64,000 bases of DNA, taken from positions 1 to 64,000 of the forward strand of contig NZ_CALNVW010000062.1 in assembly GCF_940670765.1 (NCBI RefSeq), given 5' to 3'. The position numbers and the translations under genes were made by a program. The DNA is from Streptomyces sp. A 4/2 (GTDB lineage: Bacteria; Actinomycetota; Actinomycetes; Streptomycetales; Streptomycetaceae). Below, piece after piece: positions 50,036 through 58,545 of the stretch (position 1 is the stretch's first letter; every line of letters starts with the position of its first letter). The notes under the pieces were generated by a model. That model saw nothing but the letters and a program-made list of their open reading frames with translations. It was not told the DNA's origin and searched no databases.

Positions 50036-51385
50036 CTAAACCCGGTCCGGTACCGCGTTTCCCGCCGCTGTCACGGCCTCCCTCACAGGTACCCGCGCCA
50101 GCAGGAAGAAACCCAGTACGAAGAAGATCAGCAATGAGATGATCGCCACCCGGTAACTGCCGGTCAGCTGGTACGCGAGCCCGAACACCAGAGGTCCCAG
50201 CCAGCTCAGTCCGCGGTCGCTCATCTCGTACGCCGAGAAGTACTCGGCCTCCTTGCCCGGCGGCACCAGGTGCGAGAACAGCGAGCGGGACAGCGCCTGG
50301 CTCCCGCCGAGCACCGTCCCGATCGCCGCGGCCAGCAGGAAGAACCAGACCGGTGCGCCTCGGGGCAGGAAGTACCCCGCCCCGAGGATCAGCGTCCAGA
50401 CGGCGAGCGAGCCCAGGACGGTGTGCTTGGCGCCGTACGTCCTGGCCAGCCGGCCCATGCCCAGGGCGCCCGCCACGGCCAGCACCTGCACCAGCAGGAT
50501 GGCCGTGATCAGCGTGGTCTGGCTGAGGCCCAGCTCCTCGGATCCGTACACGGAGGCCTGCGAGATCACCGTCTGGATGCCGTCGTTGTAGACCAGGTAC
50601 GCGAGCAGGAACGACAGCGTCAGCGGATATCTGCGCATGTCCCGGAGCGTCGCCGTCAGCTGCCGCCACCCGGCGCCGACCGTGGCGCGCCCGCCGCCCG
50701 TGGTCGCCGTCCGGTCACGCAGCCGGCGCAGCGGCACGAGGGTGAACGCGCCCCACCAGACCCCGGCCGATGCCAGACAGATCCGTACGGCGGTGGACTC
50801 CGGGATCCCGAAGTGGGCGTGACCCGAATACAGCACCAGGTCCAGGACGAGGACGAAGGCGCCGGAGGTGTATCCGAAGGCCCAGCCCCGCGAGGAGACC
50901 GCGTCGCGCTCGTCCGGTTCGGCTATCTGCGGGAGGAAGGCGTTGTAGAGCACCATCGACACGGCCAGCGAGGAGTTGGCCACGATCAGCAGCAGCGCGC
51001 CCAGCAGATAGCGGTGGCCGTCCAGGAAGAACATTCCGGCCGTGGCGGTGGCGCCGATGTACGCGGCCGTCGCGAGCAGCGGCTTCTTGCGCCCGGTACG
51101 GTCCGCGACGGCGCCCGCCAGCGGCATCAGCACCACGGCGACGACGACGGACACCGAAACCGTGTAGGGGAAGACCGAACCGGCCCGCAGGGGGACGCCC
51201 AGCGGATGGACGTATCCGTCGGCGTCCGCAGCCGCCTTGGCGACCGACGTCAGGTACGGGCCGAGGAAGACGGTGAGCACACTCGTCGAGTAGACCGAAC
51301 ACGCGAAGTCGTAGAAGTACCAGCCGTGCTGCTCGCGTCTGCGGTCGGCCGCTCCAGCCGTGCGTACCGCGGTATCAGCGCTCAA
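50036..51385 (-). CDS. UMF1-type MFS transporter
   Basis: A 449-residue membrane protein with about 12 hydrophobic segments. N-terminus RREQHGWYFYDFACSVYSTSVLTVFLGPYL is the hallmark of the Atg22/UMF1 branch (WYxYDFAxS); the loop DRTGRKKPLLA is the MFS motif A. The natural substrate is not known; Atg22-like eukaryotic members export amino acids from vacuoles. I prefer the TTG at 51385 (AGGGGGCG just upstream) over a GTG at 51412 that would overlap the GDPD gene by 10 bp; both give the same core. It is last in the operon yczE-GDPD-MFS. Confidence 0.85.
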   Translation of the reverse strand: MSADTAVRTAGAADRRREQHGWYFYDFACSVYSTSVLTVFLGPYLTSVAKAAADADGYVHPLGVPLRAGSVFPYTVSVSVVVAVVLMPLAGAVADRTGRKKPLLATAAYIGATATAGMFFLDGHRYLLGALLLIVANSSLAVSMVLYNAFLPQIAEPDERDAVSSRGWAFGYTSGAFVLVLDLVLYSGHAHFGIPESTAVRICLASAGVWWGAFTLVPLRRLRDRTATTGGGRATVGAGWRQLTATLRDMRRYPLTLSFLLAYLVYNDGIQTVISQASVYGSEELGLSQTTLITAILLVQVLAVAGALGMGRLARTYGAKHTVLGSLAVWTLILGAGYFLPRGAPVWFFLLAAAIGTVLGGSQALSRSLFSHLVPPGKEAEYFSAYEMSDRGLSWLGPLVFGLAYQLTGSYRVAIISLLIFFVLGFFLLARVPVREAVTAAGNAVPDRV

Positions 51386-51402
51386 CCCGCGCCCCCTGAT
51401 CG

Positions 51403-52167
51403 TCAGTTCCACGCCCCCCGCTCGGTCAGAACCGTGCGCAGTGACTCGAGATGATCGGTCATGATGCCATCCACGCCGAGGTCGAGGAGGGCCGCCATCC
51501 GCGCCGGATCGTTGACCGTCCAGACGTGCACCTGGAGGCCGCGGGCGTGGGCGGCCCGTACGAAGCGGCGGTCGACCACCCGGATCCGGCCCTGGTACTC
51601 GGGGACCTGGGCGCACACGGCGCTCGCGCGCGGGGCGGCCGGGATCCCGTACGAGCGCAGTCGCAGCGCCAGGACGCCGCTCACCCCGTACGAGGTGGCG
51701 AGGCGGGGGCCCGCGAGACGGCGTGCCCGGGTCACCCGGCGCTCGGAGAAGGAGCCCACGCACACCCGGTCCCAGGCGTCGGCCCGGCGGATCAGCTCGA
51801 TCAGCGGGGCCAGCGCCCGCTCGGCCTTGACGTCGACGTTCCAGCGGGCTTCCGGGAACTCCTCCAGCAGGTCCGCGAACAGCGGCAGGGGTTCGCTGCC
51901 CGCCACCCGTGCCCGGCGCACCTCGCTCCAGGGGAGTTCGGCGATCCGGCCCCGTGCGTCCGTGACCCGGTCCAGCGTCGCGTCGTGAAAGGCGACCAGC
52001 CGGCCGTCCGAGGTGGTGTGCACGTCGGTCTCGAAGTAGCGGTAGCCGGTGCGGGCCGCCCGCCCGAAGGCGGCGGCGGTGTTCTCCAGGCCGTCCGCCG
52101 AGCCGCCGCGGTGGGCGAACGGGATCGGGCCCTCGTGGTCCAGATAGGGGTGTCGGGTGCGAGTCAC
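51403..52167 (-). CDS. Glycerophosphodiester phosphodiesterase
   Basis: A 254-residue TIM-barrel enzyme that splits glycerophosphodiesters into glycerol-3-phosphate and an alcohol. The active site pair is clear: PFAHRGGSADGLENT (HRG with catalytic His, and the first metal Glu) and YFETDVHTTSDGRLVAFHDATLDRVTD (ETDVxxxxDGxxVxxHD). No signal peptide, so it is the cytosolic type. The ATG at 52167 overlaps the yczE stop by 4 bp, and the MFS gene follows 17 nt after its stop. Confidence 0.9.
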   Translation of the reverse strand: MTRTRHPYLDHEGPIPFAHRGGSADGLENTAAAFGRAARTGYRYFETDVHTTSDGRLVAFHDATLDRVTDARGRIAELPWSEVRRARVAGSEPLPLFADLLEEFPEARWNVDVKAERALAPLIELIRRADAWDRVCVGSFSERRVTRARRLAGPRLATSYGVSGVLALRLRSYGIPAAPRASAVCAQVPEYQGRIRVVDRRFVRAAHARGLQVHVWTVNDPARMAALLDLGVDGIMTDHLESLRTVLTERGAWN

Positions 52168-52811
52168 TCCGGCAGTATCACCCGCTCCGGGACGCGCGCC
52201 GCTGCCGGACCGGTGTCGTCGCCGGGGGGCGGGGCGGTGAACATCCGCAGGAAGACCTGGGCGAGCGGTCCGATCGCCAGGGCGTACGCGACCGTGCCCA
52301 CGCCGACCGTCCCGCCCAGCGCGAAGCCGGTGGCGACGACCGCGATCTCAAGGGCCGTGCGCACGATCCGGATCGAGCGCCCGGTGAGCCGGTGCAGCCC
52401 GGTCATCAGGCCGTCCCGCGGGCCGGGGCCGAAGCGGGCGGAGATGTAGAGACCGGTGGCCGCGCCGTTGAGCAGGATCCCGGCCGCCATCAGCGGGACC
52501 CGGCCGAAGAGGCCGTGCACGTCCGGGACCAGGGCCAGTACACCGTCCATGGCGATGCCGACGACGAAGACATTGGAGACGGTGCCGAGCCCCGGCCGCT
52601 GCCTGAGCGGGATCCACACCAGCAGGACGACCGCGCCGACGGCGATGGAGACGGTGCCGATCGACAGGCCGGTCAGCTCCGCCAGGCCCTGGTGCAGCAC
52701 GCCCCAGGGCTCCAGACCGAGGCCCGCCCGGACCAGCAGGGCCGAACTCGCGCCGTACAACGCCAGGCCGACGTACAGCTGAACCAGTCGAAATATCAGA
52801 TTCCTGGACAA
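52164..52811 (-). CDS. YczE/YitT-family membrane protein
   Basis: A 215-residue protein with five to six hydrophobic segments and the YczE pattern: YGASSALLVRAGLGLEPWGVLHQGLAELTGLSIGTVS at the N-terminus and SARFGPGPRDGLMTGLHRLTGRSIRIVRTALEI in the middle. YczE proteins are of unknown transport function and are frequently encoded divergently from MocR-type regulators, exactly as here. The start is a TTG at 52811 with CGGGGGA 5 nt upstream; longer frames run back through the divergent mocR gene and are rejected. It leads the yczE-GDPD-MFS operon. Confidence 0.82.
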   Translation of the reverse strand: MSRNLIFRLVQLYVGLALYGASSALLVRAGLGLEPWGVLHQGLAELTGLSIGTVSIAVGAVVLLVWIPLRQRPGLGTVSNVFVVGIAMDGVLALVPDVHGLFGRVPLMAAGILLNGAATGLYISARFGPGPRDGLMTGLHRLTGRSIRIVRTALEIAVVATGFALGGTVGVGTVAYALAIGPLAQVFLRMFTAPPPGDDTGPAAARVPERVILPE

Positions 52812-52835
52812 AATTTCCCCCGAGTGGTGGTGGTA

Positions 52836-52907
52836 GTGGACTGATGCATGACACTCTGTGGCGTGGAATTGAGAGCCAACCATGGCCAATTCCAGGAAGG
52901 TGGACTG
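52836..52907. promoter_or_regulatory. Candidate MocR operator: direct and inverted repeats
   Basis: The 102-bp yczE/mocR gap holds a direct repeat GTGGACTG at 52836-52843 and 52900-52907 (64 bp apart) and between them a perfect inverted repeat, TGGAATTG at 52864-52871 with CAATTCCA at 52887-52894. MocR proteins of the GabR type bind spaced direct repeats. This is the natural control site for both genes. Confidence 0.55.
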
Positions 52908-52913
52908 GATTCC

Positions 52914-54413
52914 ATGGCGCAGTGGACTTCGGCGGTGGGTGCGGCTCAGCTCGCCCGTCAGCTCAGCACCCAGCAGTCCCGGCCCGCCGGGCCGGGCACC
53001 CGCAGGCCCCCCGCCTACCGGGCACTCGCCGACGGCGTCCGGCTGCTGGTCCTCGAAGGCCGGGTCCCGGTGGCCGCGCGGCTGCCCGCGGAGCGGGAGC
53101 TGGCGGTGGCCCTGGCGGTCAGCCGTACGACCGTGGCCGCGGCGTACGAGGCGCTGCGCACCGAGGGCTTCCTGGAATCCCGCAGGGGCGCGGGCAGCTG
53201 GACCGCGGTTCCGGCCGGCAACCCGCTGCCCGCCCGGGGCCTCGAACCACTGCCGCCCGAGGCCCTCGGCTCGATGATCGACCTGGGCACCGCCGCGCTC
53301 CCGGCCCCCGAGCCCTGGCTCACCCGCGCGGTCCAGGGCGCGCTGGGTGAGCTGGCGCCGTACGCGCACACCCACGGCGACTACCCGGCAGGCCTGCCCG
53401 CGCTGCGGCAGAAGCTCGCCGACCGCTACACCGGGTGCGGCATCCCGACGATGCCCGAGCAGATCATGGTGACCACCGGCGCGATGGGGGCCATGGACGC
53501 CATCTGCCACCTCTTCGCCGGGCGCGGTGAACGCATCGCCGTCGAATCGCCGTCGTACGCCAACATCCTCCAGCTCATGCGCGAGGCCGGTGCGCGGCTG
53601 GTCCCCGTCGCGATGGCGGAAGGGCTGAGCGGCTGGGACCTGCCCCGGTGGCGGCAGGTGCTGCGCGACGCCGCTCCCCGGCTCGCCTACGTCGTGGCGG
53701 ACTTCCACAACCCCACCGGCGCGCTGGCCGACGAGGACCAGCGGCGCGGGCTGGTGGACGCCGCACGCTCGGCGGGGACCGTCCTGGTCGTCGACGAGAC
53801 CATGACCGAACTGCGCCTGGACGAGGACACCGAGATGCCGCGCCCGGTCTGCGCCTTCGACCCGGCGGGCAGCACGGTGCTGACCGTGGGATCGGCGAGC
53901 AAGGCGTTCTGGGCGGGCATGCGCATCGGCTGGGTGCGGGCCGCGCCGGACGTGATCCGCAGCCTGGTGTCGGCGCGCGCCTACGCCGACCTGGGCACCC
54001 CGGTGCTGGAACAACTCGCCATCAACTGGCTGATGAGCACCGGGGGATGGGAGGAAGCCGTCGGGATCCGCCGCACTCAGGCCAGGGAGAACCGCGACGC
54101 GCTGGTCGCCGCGGTGCGCAGGGAACTGCCCGGCTGGGAGTTCGAGGTCCCGCACGGCGGGCTGACGCTCTGGGTGCGGACGGGCGGGCTGTCGGGCTCG
54201 CGGCTCGCCGAGGTCGGCGAGCGGGTGGGCGTCCGGGTTCCCTCGGGGCCCCGTTTCGGGGTGGACGGGGCCTTCGAGGGGTACGTCCGGCTGCCGTTCA
54301 CGGTCGGCGGTCCGGTGGCCGAGGAGGCGGCGCAGCGGCTGGCGGCTGCCGCGCGGCTGGTCGAGACGGGCGCGGGCACCGGCGCCGACACCCCGCGGAC
54401 CTTCGTGGCCTGA
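52914..54413 (+). CDS. MocR-type GntR/PLP aminotransferase-fold regulator
   Basis: A 499-residue fusion. Residues 40-110 are a GntR winged helix (YRALADGVRLLVLEGRVPVAARLPAERELAVALAVSRTTVAAAYEAL). Residues 130-490 are an aminotransferase class I/II fold, with VVADFHNPTGALADEDQR (Asn/Pro PLP site) and the Schiff-base Lys in VGSASKAFWAGMRIGW. The ATG at 52914 begins MAQWTSAV; ATG/GTG codons 16-66 bp upstream are in the operator region and AGGAAGG lies about 12 nt before 52914. PLP and an amino compound are the expected effectors. It is divergent from yczE. Confidence 0.9.
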   Translation: MAQWTSAVGAAQLARQLSTQQSRPAGPGTRRPPAYRALADGVRLLVLEGRVPVAARLPAERELAVALAVSRTTVAAAYEALRTEGFLESRRGAGSWTAVPAGNPLPARGLEPLPPEALGSMIDLGTAALPAPEPWLTRAVQGALGELAPYAHTHGDYPAGLPALRQKLADRYTGCGIPTMPEQIMVTTGAMGAMDAICHLFAGRGERIAVESPSYANILQLMREAGARLVPVAMAEGLSGWDLPRWRQVLRDAAPRLAYVVADFHNPTGALADEDQRRGLVDAARSAGTVLVVDETMTELRLDEDTEMPRPVCAFDPAGSTVLTVGSASKAFWAGMRIGWVRAAPDVIRSLVSARAYADLGTPVLEQLAINWLMSTGGWEEAVGIRRTQARENRDALVAAVRRELPGWEFEVPHGGLTLWVRTGGLSGSRLAEVGERVGVRVPSGPRFGVDGAFEGYVRLPFTVGGPVAEEAAQRLAAAARLVETGAGTGADTPRTFVA

Positions 54414-54420
54414 CCCCCGG

Positions 54421-56028
54421 TCAGTTCTCGGCCGCCACCGGATCCGCCGCCTCCATCGGCCGGGGCTCGGCCTCCACCGGACCGGGGACCGCGTCCACCG
54501 GAGCGGGCGTCGCCCCGGCCACGCCCTGGCGGCCGGGCAGCAGGTCCAGTACGGCCTTGCGGTGCGCCTCGCTGGTCGCGTCGTCGTACGGGTCGGGGGT
54601 GGCCGGCACCTGGAGCCGCAGTACGGACCCGGAGCCCAGCCGTGCGTAGCCCCGGCCCGGCGGGGTTCCGGGGGCCGGTGTGGTGTGCGGCGGGGCCCCG
54701 AGCACGGCCTCGATCTGCGTGTGGGTCGCGGAGCCGAGCACCACACGGGCACGGGTGTGCCGGTGGACGGTCTCGGTGAGTGCGTCCAGGGTGTCGAACT
54801 GCTCGGCCACGACGACCGTGACCCCGGCCGCCCGGCCGTGCCGCAGGGGGACCTGCAGCAGTTCCTGGGGGTCGGTCCGGCCGTCGGCCGCGGCCAGATG
54901 CCCGAGGACGCCGGGCCGGTCGAACAGGATCCACAGCGGGCGCCGGGTGTCGGCGGGCGCGGGATGCCCGGACTGCCTCGCGCGGTTCGCGGCGATCAGT
55001 CGGCGCTCGGTCTCGTGCGCCGCCCACTCCAGGGTGGCCAGGGCGCCCGCCAGCCCGCATTCGACGGCGAGAACTCCCGTACGTCCGGTGAGGCAGGCGT
55101 ACTCGCCCGTGCCGCTGCCCTCGATGACGACCACGTCGCCGTACCGGAGGGTCTGGAGTGCGATGGAGCGCAGCAGGGTGGTGGTTCCGCTGCCCGGCTC
55201 GCCCACGACCAGTAGATGGGGCTCCGTCGAACGGCCTCCGGTCCGCCAGACGACCGGCGGCGCGTCACTTCTCTCCTCGCCCGACCGGACCGGCACGGTG
55301 CGCTGCACCGAGCCCGCGTCCGTGAAACCCAGCACCGTCTCGCCGGGGGAGGTGACGAAGGGCTGCGCCGCGATCGAGGTGGACAGGGCGGGCAGCACGC
55401 TCATCGCGAGCCGGTTGCCCTCCTCGTCCCAGTCGAAGTGGTACTCGCGTCCGCGACCGGACTTGGCGTGCAGCAACTGCTCGATCCGGGTGCGGGACGC
55501 GGCTTCCCCATCGGTGAAGTGCGCCGGGTACCTGACGTGCAGCGCGGTGAGCCGCCCGTCGTCGTCGAACGCGTAGTCACTGAACACGGCGTCCCACTCG
55601 CCCCCGTGGGCGAAGAGCGGAGCCGGGTCGTCCGGTACCGAGAAGTACGGCACCAGGGCCTCGTACAGCGCCTGGAGCCTGGCGGTCTCCGCCTCGTCGG
55701 GCCCGGTCTTCACCGCTGCCCGCTCGTGCCCCTTCCAGGCAGCCGCGGCCATCACCGTGATCAGGGCGAGCAGCGGCCCGTACGGGATGAGCGCGACCAC
55801 CAGGACGCAGGCCGCCACCAGGAACAGCACGGGACCGCGCCGGTCCTTGGGCGTCGCGGCCCACCGTCGGCGCCCCGTCGAGGCCAGCCTGCGCAGGCCG
55901 CGCCCGATGGTGATCAGCGGATGGAGGACATCGGTGGCACTGTCGGCGGCCGTCCGCGCGATCTCGCGGCTGCGGGTGATCGATGCGCTGCTGCTGCTCA
56001 GAATGCGGGGGAGCGGTCGCCGGGCCAC
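54421..56028 (-). CDS. FtsK/SpoIIIE-like membrane ATPase with altered Walker A
   Basis: A 535-residue protein. Two close hydrophobic segments (about residues 65-100: GPVLFLVAACVLVVALIPYGPLLALITVMAAAAW) anchor it; a middle domain (130-260) and a P-loop domain (270-490) follow. The Walker A is LVVGEPGSGTTTLLRSIA, with Thr where the invariant Lys of GxxGxGKT should be; the Walker B region is RRPLWILFDRPG, also atypical. The architecture matches streptomycete ATP-binding proteins related to FtsK and plasmid-transfer TraB, but ATP hydrolysis is doubtful. The tail is Pro/Ala/Glu-rich. A 64-aa membrane-protein gene lies 37 bp upstream on the same strand and is probably co-transcribed. Confidence 0.75.
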   Translation of the reverse strand: MARRPLPRILSSSSASITRSREIARTAADSATDVLHPLITIGRGLRRLASTGRRRWAATPKDRRGPVLFLVAACVLVVALIPYGPLLALITVMAAAAWKGHERAAVKTGPDEAETARLQALYEALVPYFSVPDDPAPLFAHGGEWDAVFSDYAFDDDGRLTALHVRYPAHFTDGEAASRTRIEQLLHAKSGRGREYHFDWDEEGNRLAMSVLPALSTSIAAQPFVTSPGETVLGFTDAGSVQRTVPVRSGEERSDAPPVVWRTGGRSTEPHLLVVGEPGSGTTTLLRSIALQTLRYGDVVVIEGSGTGEYACLTGRTGVLAVECGLAGALATLEWAAHETERRLIAANRARQSGHPAPADTRRPLWILFDRPGVLGHLAAADGRTDPQELLQVPLRHGRAAGVTVVVAEQFDTLDALTETVHRHTRARVVLGSATHTQIEAVLGAPPHTTPAPGTPPGRGYARLGSGSVLRLQVPATPDPYDDATSEAHRKAVLDLLPGRQGVAGATPAPVDAVPGPVEAEPRPMEAADPVAAEN

Positions 56029-56065
56029 ATCTGTCTCCTGGGTCGATGAGAGCGGTTACTGAGGG

Positions 56066-56260
56066 TCAGAACTTGATTCCGCCCAGCATGCTGGCGAGGC
56101 TTGCGCCGCCTGCCGTGATGCTCGGGGCGATGGCCGTCCCGGCGAGATAGAAGCCGAAGAGGGCGCAGACGAGTCCGTGGGACGCCTTGAGTCCGTCCTT
56201 CCGGAAGAAGAGGAAGACGATGATTCCGAGCAGTACCACGCCGGACATGGAAAGGATCAT
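56066..56260 (-). CDS. 64-residue membrane protein
   Basis: A small protein with two hydrophobic helices (about residues 2-22, MILSMSGVVLLGIIVFLFF, and 32-52, GLVCALFGFYLAGTAIAPS) joined by a basic turn (RKDGLKAS) and ending in a Gly/Ser-rich tail. The ATG at 56260 has AGGAGA 6 nt upstream, a clear ribosome site; the longer frame to 56311 is not supported. It precedes the FtsK-like gene by 37 bp. It resembles small Spd-like membrane proteins that accompany TraB/FtsK-type ATPases, which is an inference. Confidence 0.75.
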   Translation of the reverse strand: MILSMSGVVLLGIIVFLFFRKDGLKASHGLVCALFGFYLAGTAIAPSITAGGASLASMLGGIKF

Positions 56261-56485
56261 GAGTGTTCTCCTGGTTGGGGGGACAGTCACCATGAGTTCT
56301 TCCAGATTCACAGAAAGTATCTATGCGATAAAAGGTGCAAATGGGTGAATTATCCTCATTTTCACTGGACTGGCGTACATCGACTTGCGCGTCGAGCTGG
56401 AACCGCCGGGCAGTACCCTGTCGGTTCACTCGTACGGCTGTCATGCCGTACCCCGAGGTCAACGGTGTGGAAGGCGGTACGCGTG

Positions 56486-56878
56486 ATGAGCGAGGCTCCG
56501 GACCCCGAGGTGGTCGAACTGGCGACGAAGGTCTTCGACCTGGCCCGGCAGGGAGAGGTCGAAGCGCTGGCCGCGTACGTCGACGCGGGCGTGCCGGCGA
56601 ATCTCACCAACGACCGCGGGGACACGCTCGTCATGCTTGCCGCCTACCACGGCCACGCCCCGGTGGTGGAGGCCCTCATCGCACGGGGCGCCGACGCCGA
56701 TCGCGCCAACGACCGTGGCCAGACCCCACTGGCCGGGGCGGTCTTCAAGGGTGAGGACGCGGTGATCCGCGCCCTGCTCGCCGGTGGCGCCGACCCGGCC
56801 GCAGGCACCCCGTCAGCGATGGATACCGCGCGGATGTTTGGGAAGACAGAGCTGGTGGAGCTGTTCGGCACCCGCTGA
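56486..56878 (+). CDS. Ankyrin-repeat protein
   Basis: A 130-residue protein that is almost entirely ankyrin repeats: GDTLVMLAAYHGHAPVVEALIARGADADRANDRGQTPLAGAVFKGEDAVIRALLAGGADP gives two full repeats with partial ones at each end (residues 15-125). It has no signal peptide. The ATG at 56486 has GGAAGGCGG 9 nt upstream; the frame is open far upstream but the earlier part is not protein-like. Partner unknown; a HEAT-repeat protein follows 199 bp downstream on the same strand. Confidence 0.85.
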   Translation: MSEAPDPEVVELATKVFDLARQGEVEALAAYVDAGVPANLTNDRGDTLVMLAAYHGHAPVVEALIARGADADRANDRGQTPLAGAVFKGEDAVIRALLAGGADPAAGTPSAMDTARMFGKTELVELFGTR

Positions 56879-57077
56879 ACGGGCTGTCGTAAATGTGGTC
56901 GCGGTGGCGAAATGACTGGGTCATCATGACGTCGCGGGTCCATATCGGGCCACCGACGAGAGGCAGAGGAAGATGGACTGCACCGAGCAGAAGACAACGG
57001 GCGGCCGGACATGTTGTTGCGCGGCCAGGTAATCCACGTTCCCGGTCGCGTCTACAGCTTGATGTGAGGCTTCTTCC
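56879..57077. other. 199-bp gap between ankyrin and HEAT genes
   Basis: No gene is supported. I find no strong promoter or hairpin here; the HEAT gene has GTGAGG about 12 nt before its ATG. Confidence 0.4.
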
Positions 57078-58496
57078 ATGATCGATCCAGTCATAGCGCC
57101 GAGCGGCACCTTGCTCGGTCTCCTCCAGAGGGGCCGTGGTGACGGCACGCTGCACGCGCTCGCCGCACCGCGCAAGGAAGCACTCGCTGCCCTGGACCAC
57201 TGCGTACTGAGCGACCCCCGCCACGACTGGCAGGTCGAGAACCGCTCGCTCTACTACGCACGTCTCTATCTCGATCTCGACGGCGGGCTCGACGAGATCG
57301 AGCAGCACCTCTTCCTGGCCGACGACCACATCGTCACCGAGGACACCAGGACCGGGCTCGCGCTCGCCGTCCTGGGCCACCTCGCCTCGTACGACAGGGC
57401 GGACGCCCTCGCGCTCCTGCGGCGGTACGCGGCGACCGGGGCCAACTGGGCCTGGGCGCTCGACGAACTCGCGCTGCGTGACGACGACGCGGGACTGCGC
57501 ACCCTGGCCGAGCCGGTACTCGGCCGGTTCCCCGCCACCCCGCAGGGCGAGGCCGAACTGGCGGCGGCGGTACGCGACGCCTACGAACCCCGGCCCTGGC
57601 GGCTGTGGGCCGACGACCCGCGCGAGACGGTCGGCGCCCGCGTCCGGACCGCCGGGGAACAGGGGTCGTTCGGCCGCTGGCAACGGCAGATGCGCCCCAC
57701 CGGTCCCCGGCCCGGCTGGAGCGTGCACGCCGTCTTCGAATGGGCCCAGCAGGGCCTCGACCGCGGCACCGAACTGCACCTGCCGGCCGCCCGCTGCCTG
57801 ACCGCCGTGGCCGGCCCCGGGGACCGGGCCACGATCGTCGAGGCCGCACGGAGCGGTACGGACGGTGCGCGCTGCGCCGCGCTGCACTATCTCGCCGAAG
57901 CACGGGACCCGGCTGTGCTGGACCTCATCGAGGCCGCCGTGGACAGCCCCTCCCGTACCGTCGGTGAAGCGGCCGTCGCCGCCTTCGAGCGGATGTGCGG
58001 CGAGGAAGCGGTCGACCGGGCACGCAGCTGGGTGCAGCGGCCCGACGCACTGGGCTCCGCCGCCTCGGGGGTGCTCGCCTGCCGCGGCGGGGTACGGGAC
58101 ACCCAGCTGGTCCTCGGCGCTCTCCGGGAGACCGTCCGGGCCGACGGGCCCGACGCGCCGCCGCTCTGGAAGCTCGTCGACGGGGCCGGCCGGCTCGGCA
58201 TCGCCTGCGCCGCGCCCGTACTGCGCCATGTGTACCGCGAGACCACCTCGTCGCATCTGCGCGGCAGCGCGGCCCGCGCACTGGCCGCGACCGATCCGTC
58301 CTTCGGCGCGGGCTTCGCCGTCGAATGTCTCTGGGACTGCGAGGAGACGACCCGGGAAGTGGCCGCCCTGCACGCCGAGACCGGTGACATCCGGGTCGTC
58401 GACCGCCTCCGGCGGCTGGCGGCGGACCCCGCCGAGGAGGCCGAGGTGCAGACCGCTGTACGCAGCAGGATCGGCACCGAAGGGACCGCTCACTGA
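57078..58496 (+). CDS. HEAT-repeat protein
   Basis: A 472-residue, all-helical protein built of HEAT/ARM-like repeats: alternating helices such as ALRRYAATGANWAWALDELALRDDDAGLRTLAEPVL, TRAARCAALHYLAEARDPAVLDLIEAAVDSPSRTVGEAAVAAFERM and LAATDPSFGAGFAVECLWDCEETTREVAALHAE. No enzyme motif or membrane segment is seen. It follows the ankyrin gene on the same strand, so two solenoid scaffold proteins lie side by side; partners are unknown. The ATG at 57078 gives the natural start. Confidence 0.75.
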   Translation: MIDPVIAPSGTLLGLLQRGRGDGTLHALAAPRKEALAALDHCVLSDPRHDWQVENRSLYYARLYLDLDGGLDEIEQHLFLADDHIVTEDTRTGLALAVLGHLASYDRADALALLRRYAATGANWAWALDELALRDDDAGLRTLAEPVLGRFPATPQGEAELAAAVRDAYEPRPWRLWADDPRETVGARVRTAGEQGSFGRWQRQMRPTGPRPGWSVHAVFEWAQQGLDRGTELHLPAARCLTAVAGPGDRATIVEAARSGTDGARCAALHYLAEARDPAVLDLIEAAVDSPSRTVGEAAVAAFERMCGEEAVDRARSWVQRPDALGSAASGVLACRGGVRDTQLVLGALRETVRADGPDAPPLWKLVDGAGRLGIACAAPVLRHVYRETTSSHLRGSAARALAATDPSFGAGFAVECLWDCEETTREVAALHAETGDIRVVDRLRRLAADPAEEAEVQTAVRSRIGTEGTAH

Positions 58497-58545
58497 CGGG
58501 CGGGTGCGGCGGCTTCCGCCACCGCGGCCGGTACGCGCCGCGCGC

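Noticed and set aside
52812..54752. Very long N-terminal extension of the YczE protein
   Set aside because: It is antisense to mocR; a TTG with CGGGGGA upstream at 52811 gives the normal YczE size.
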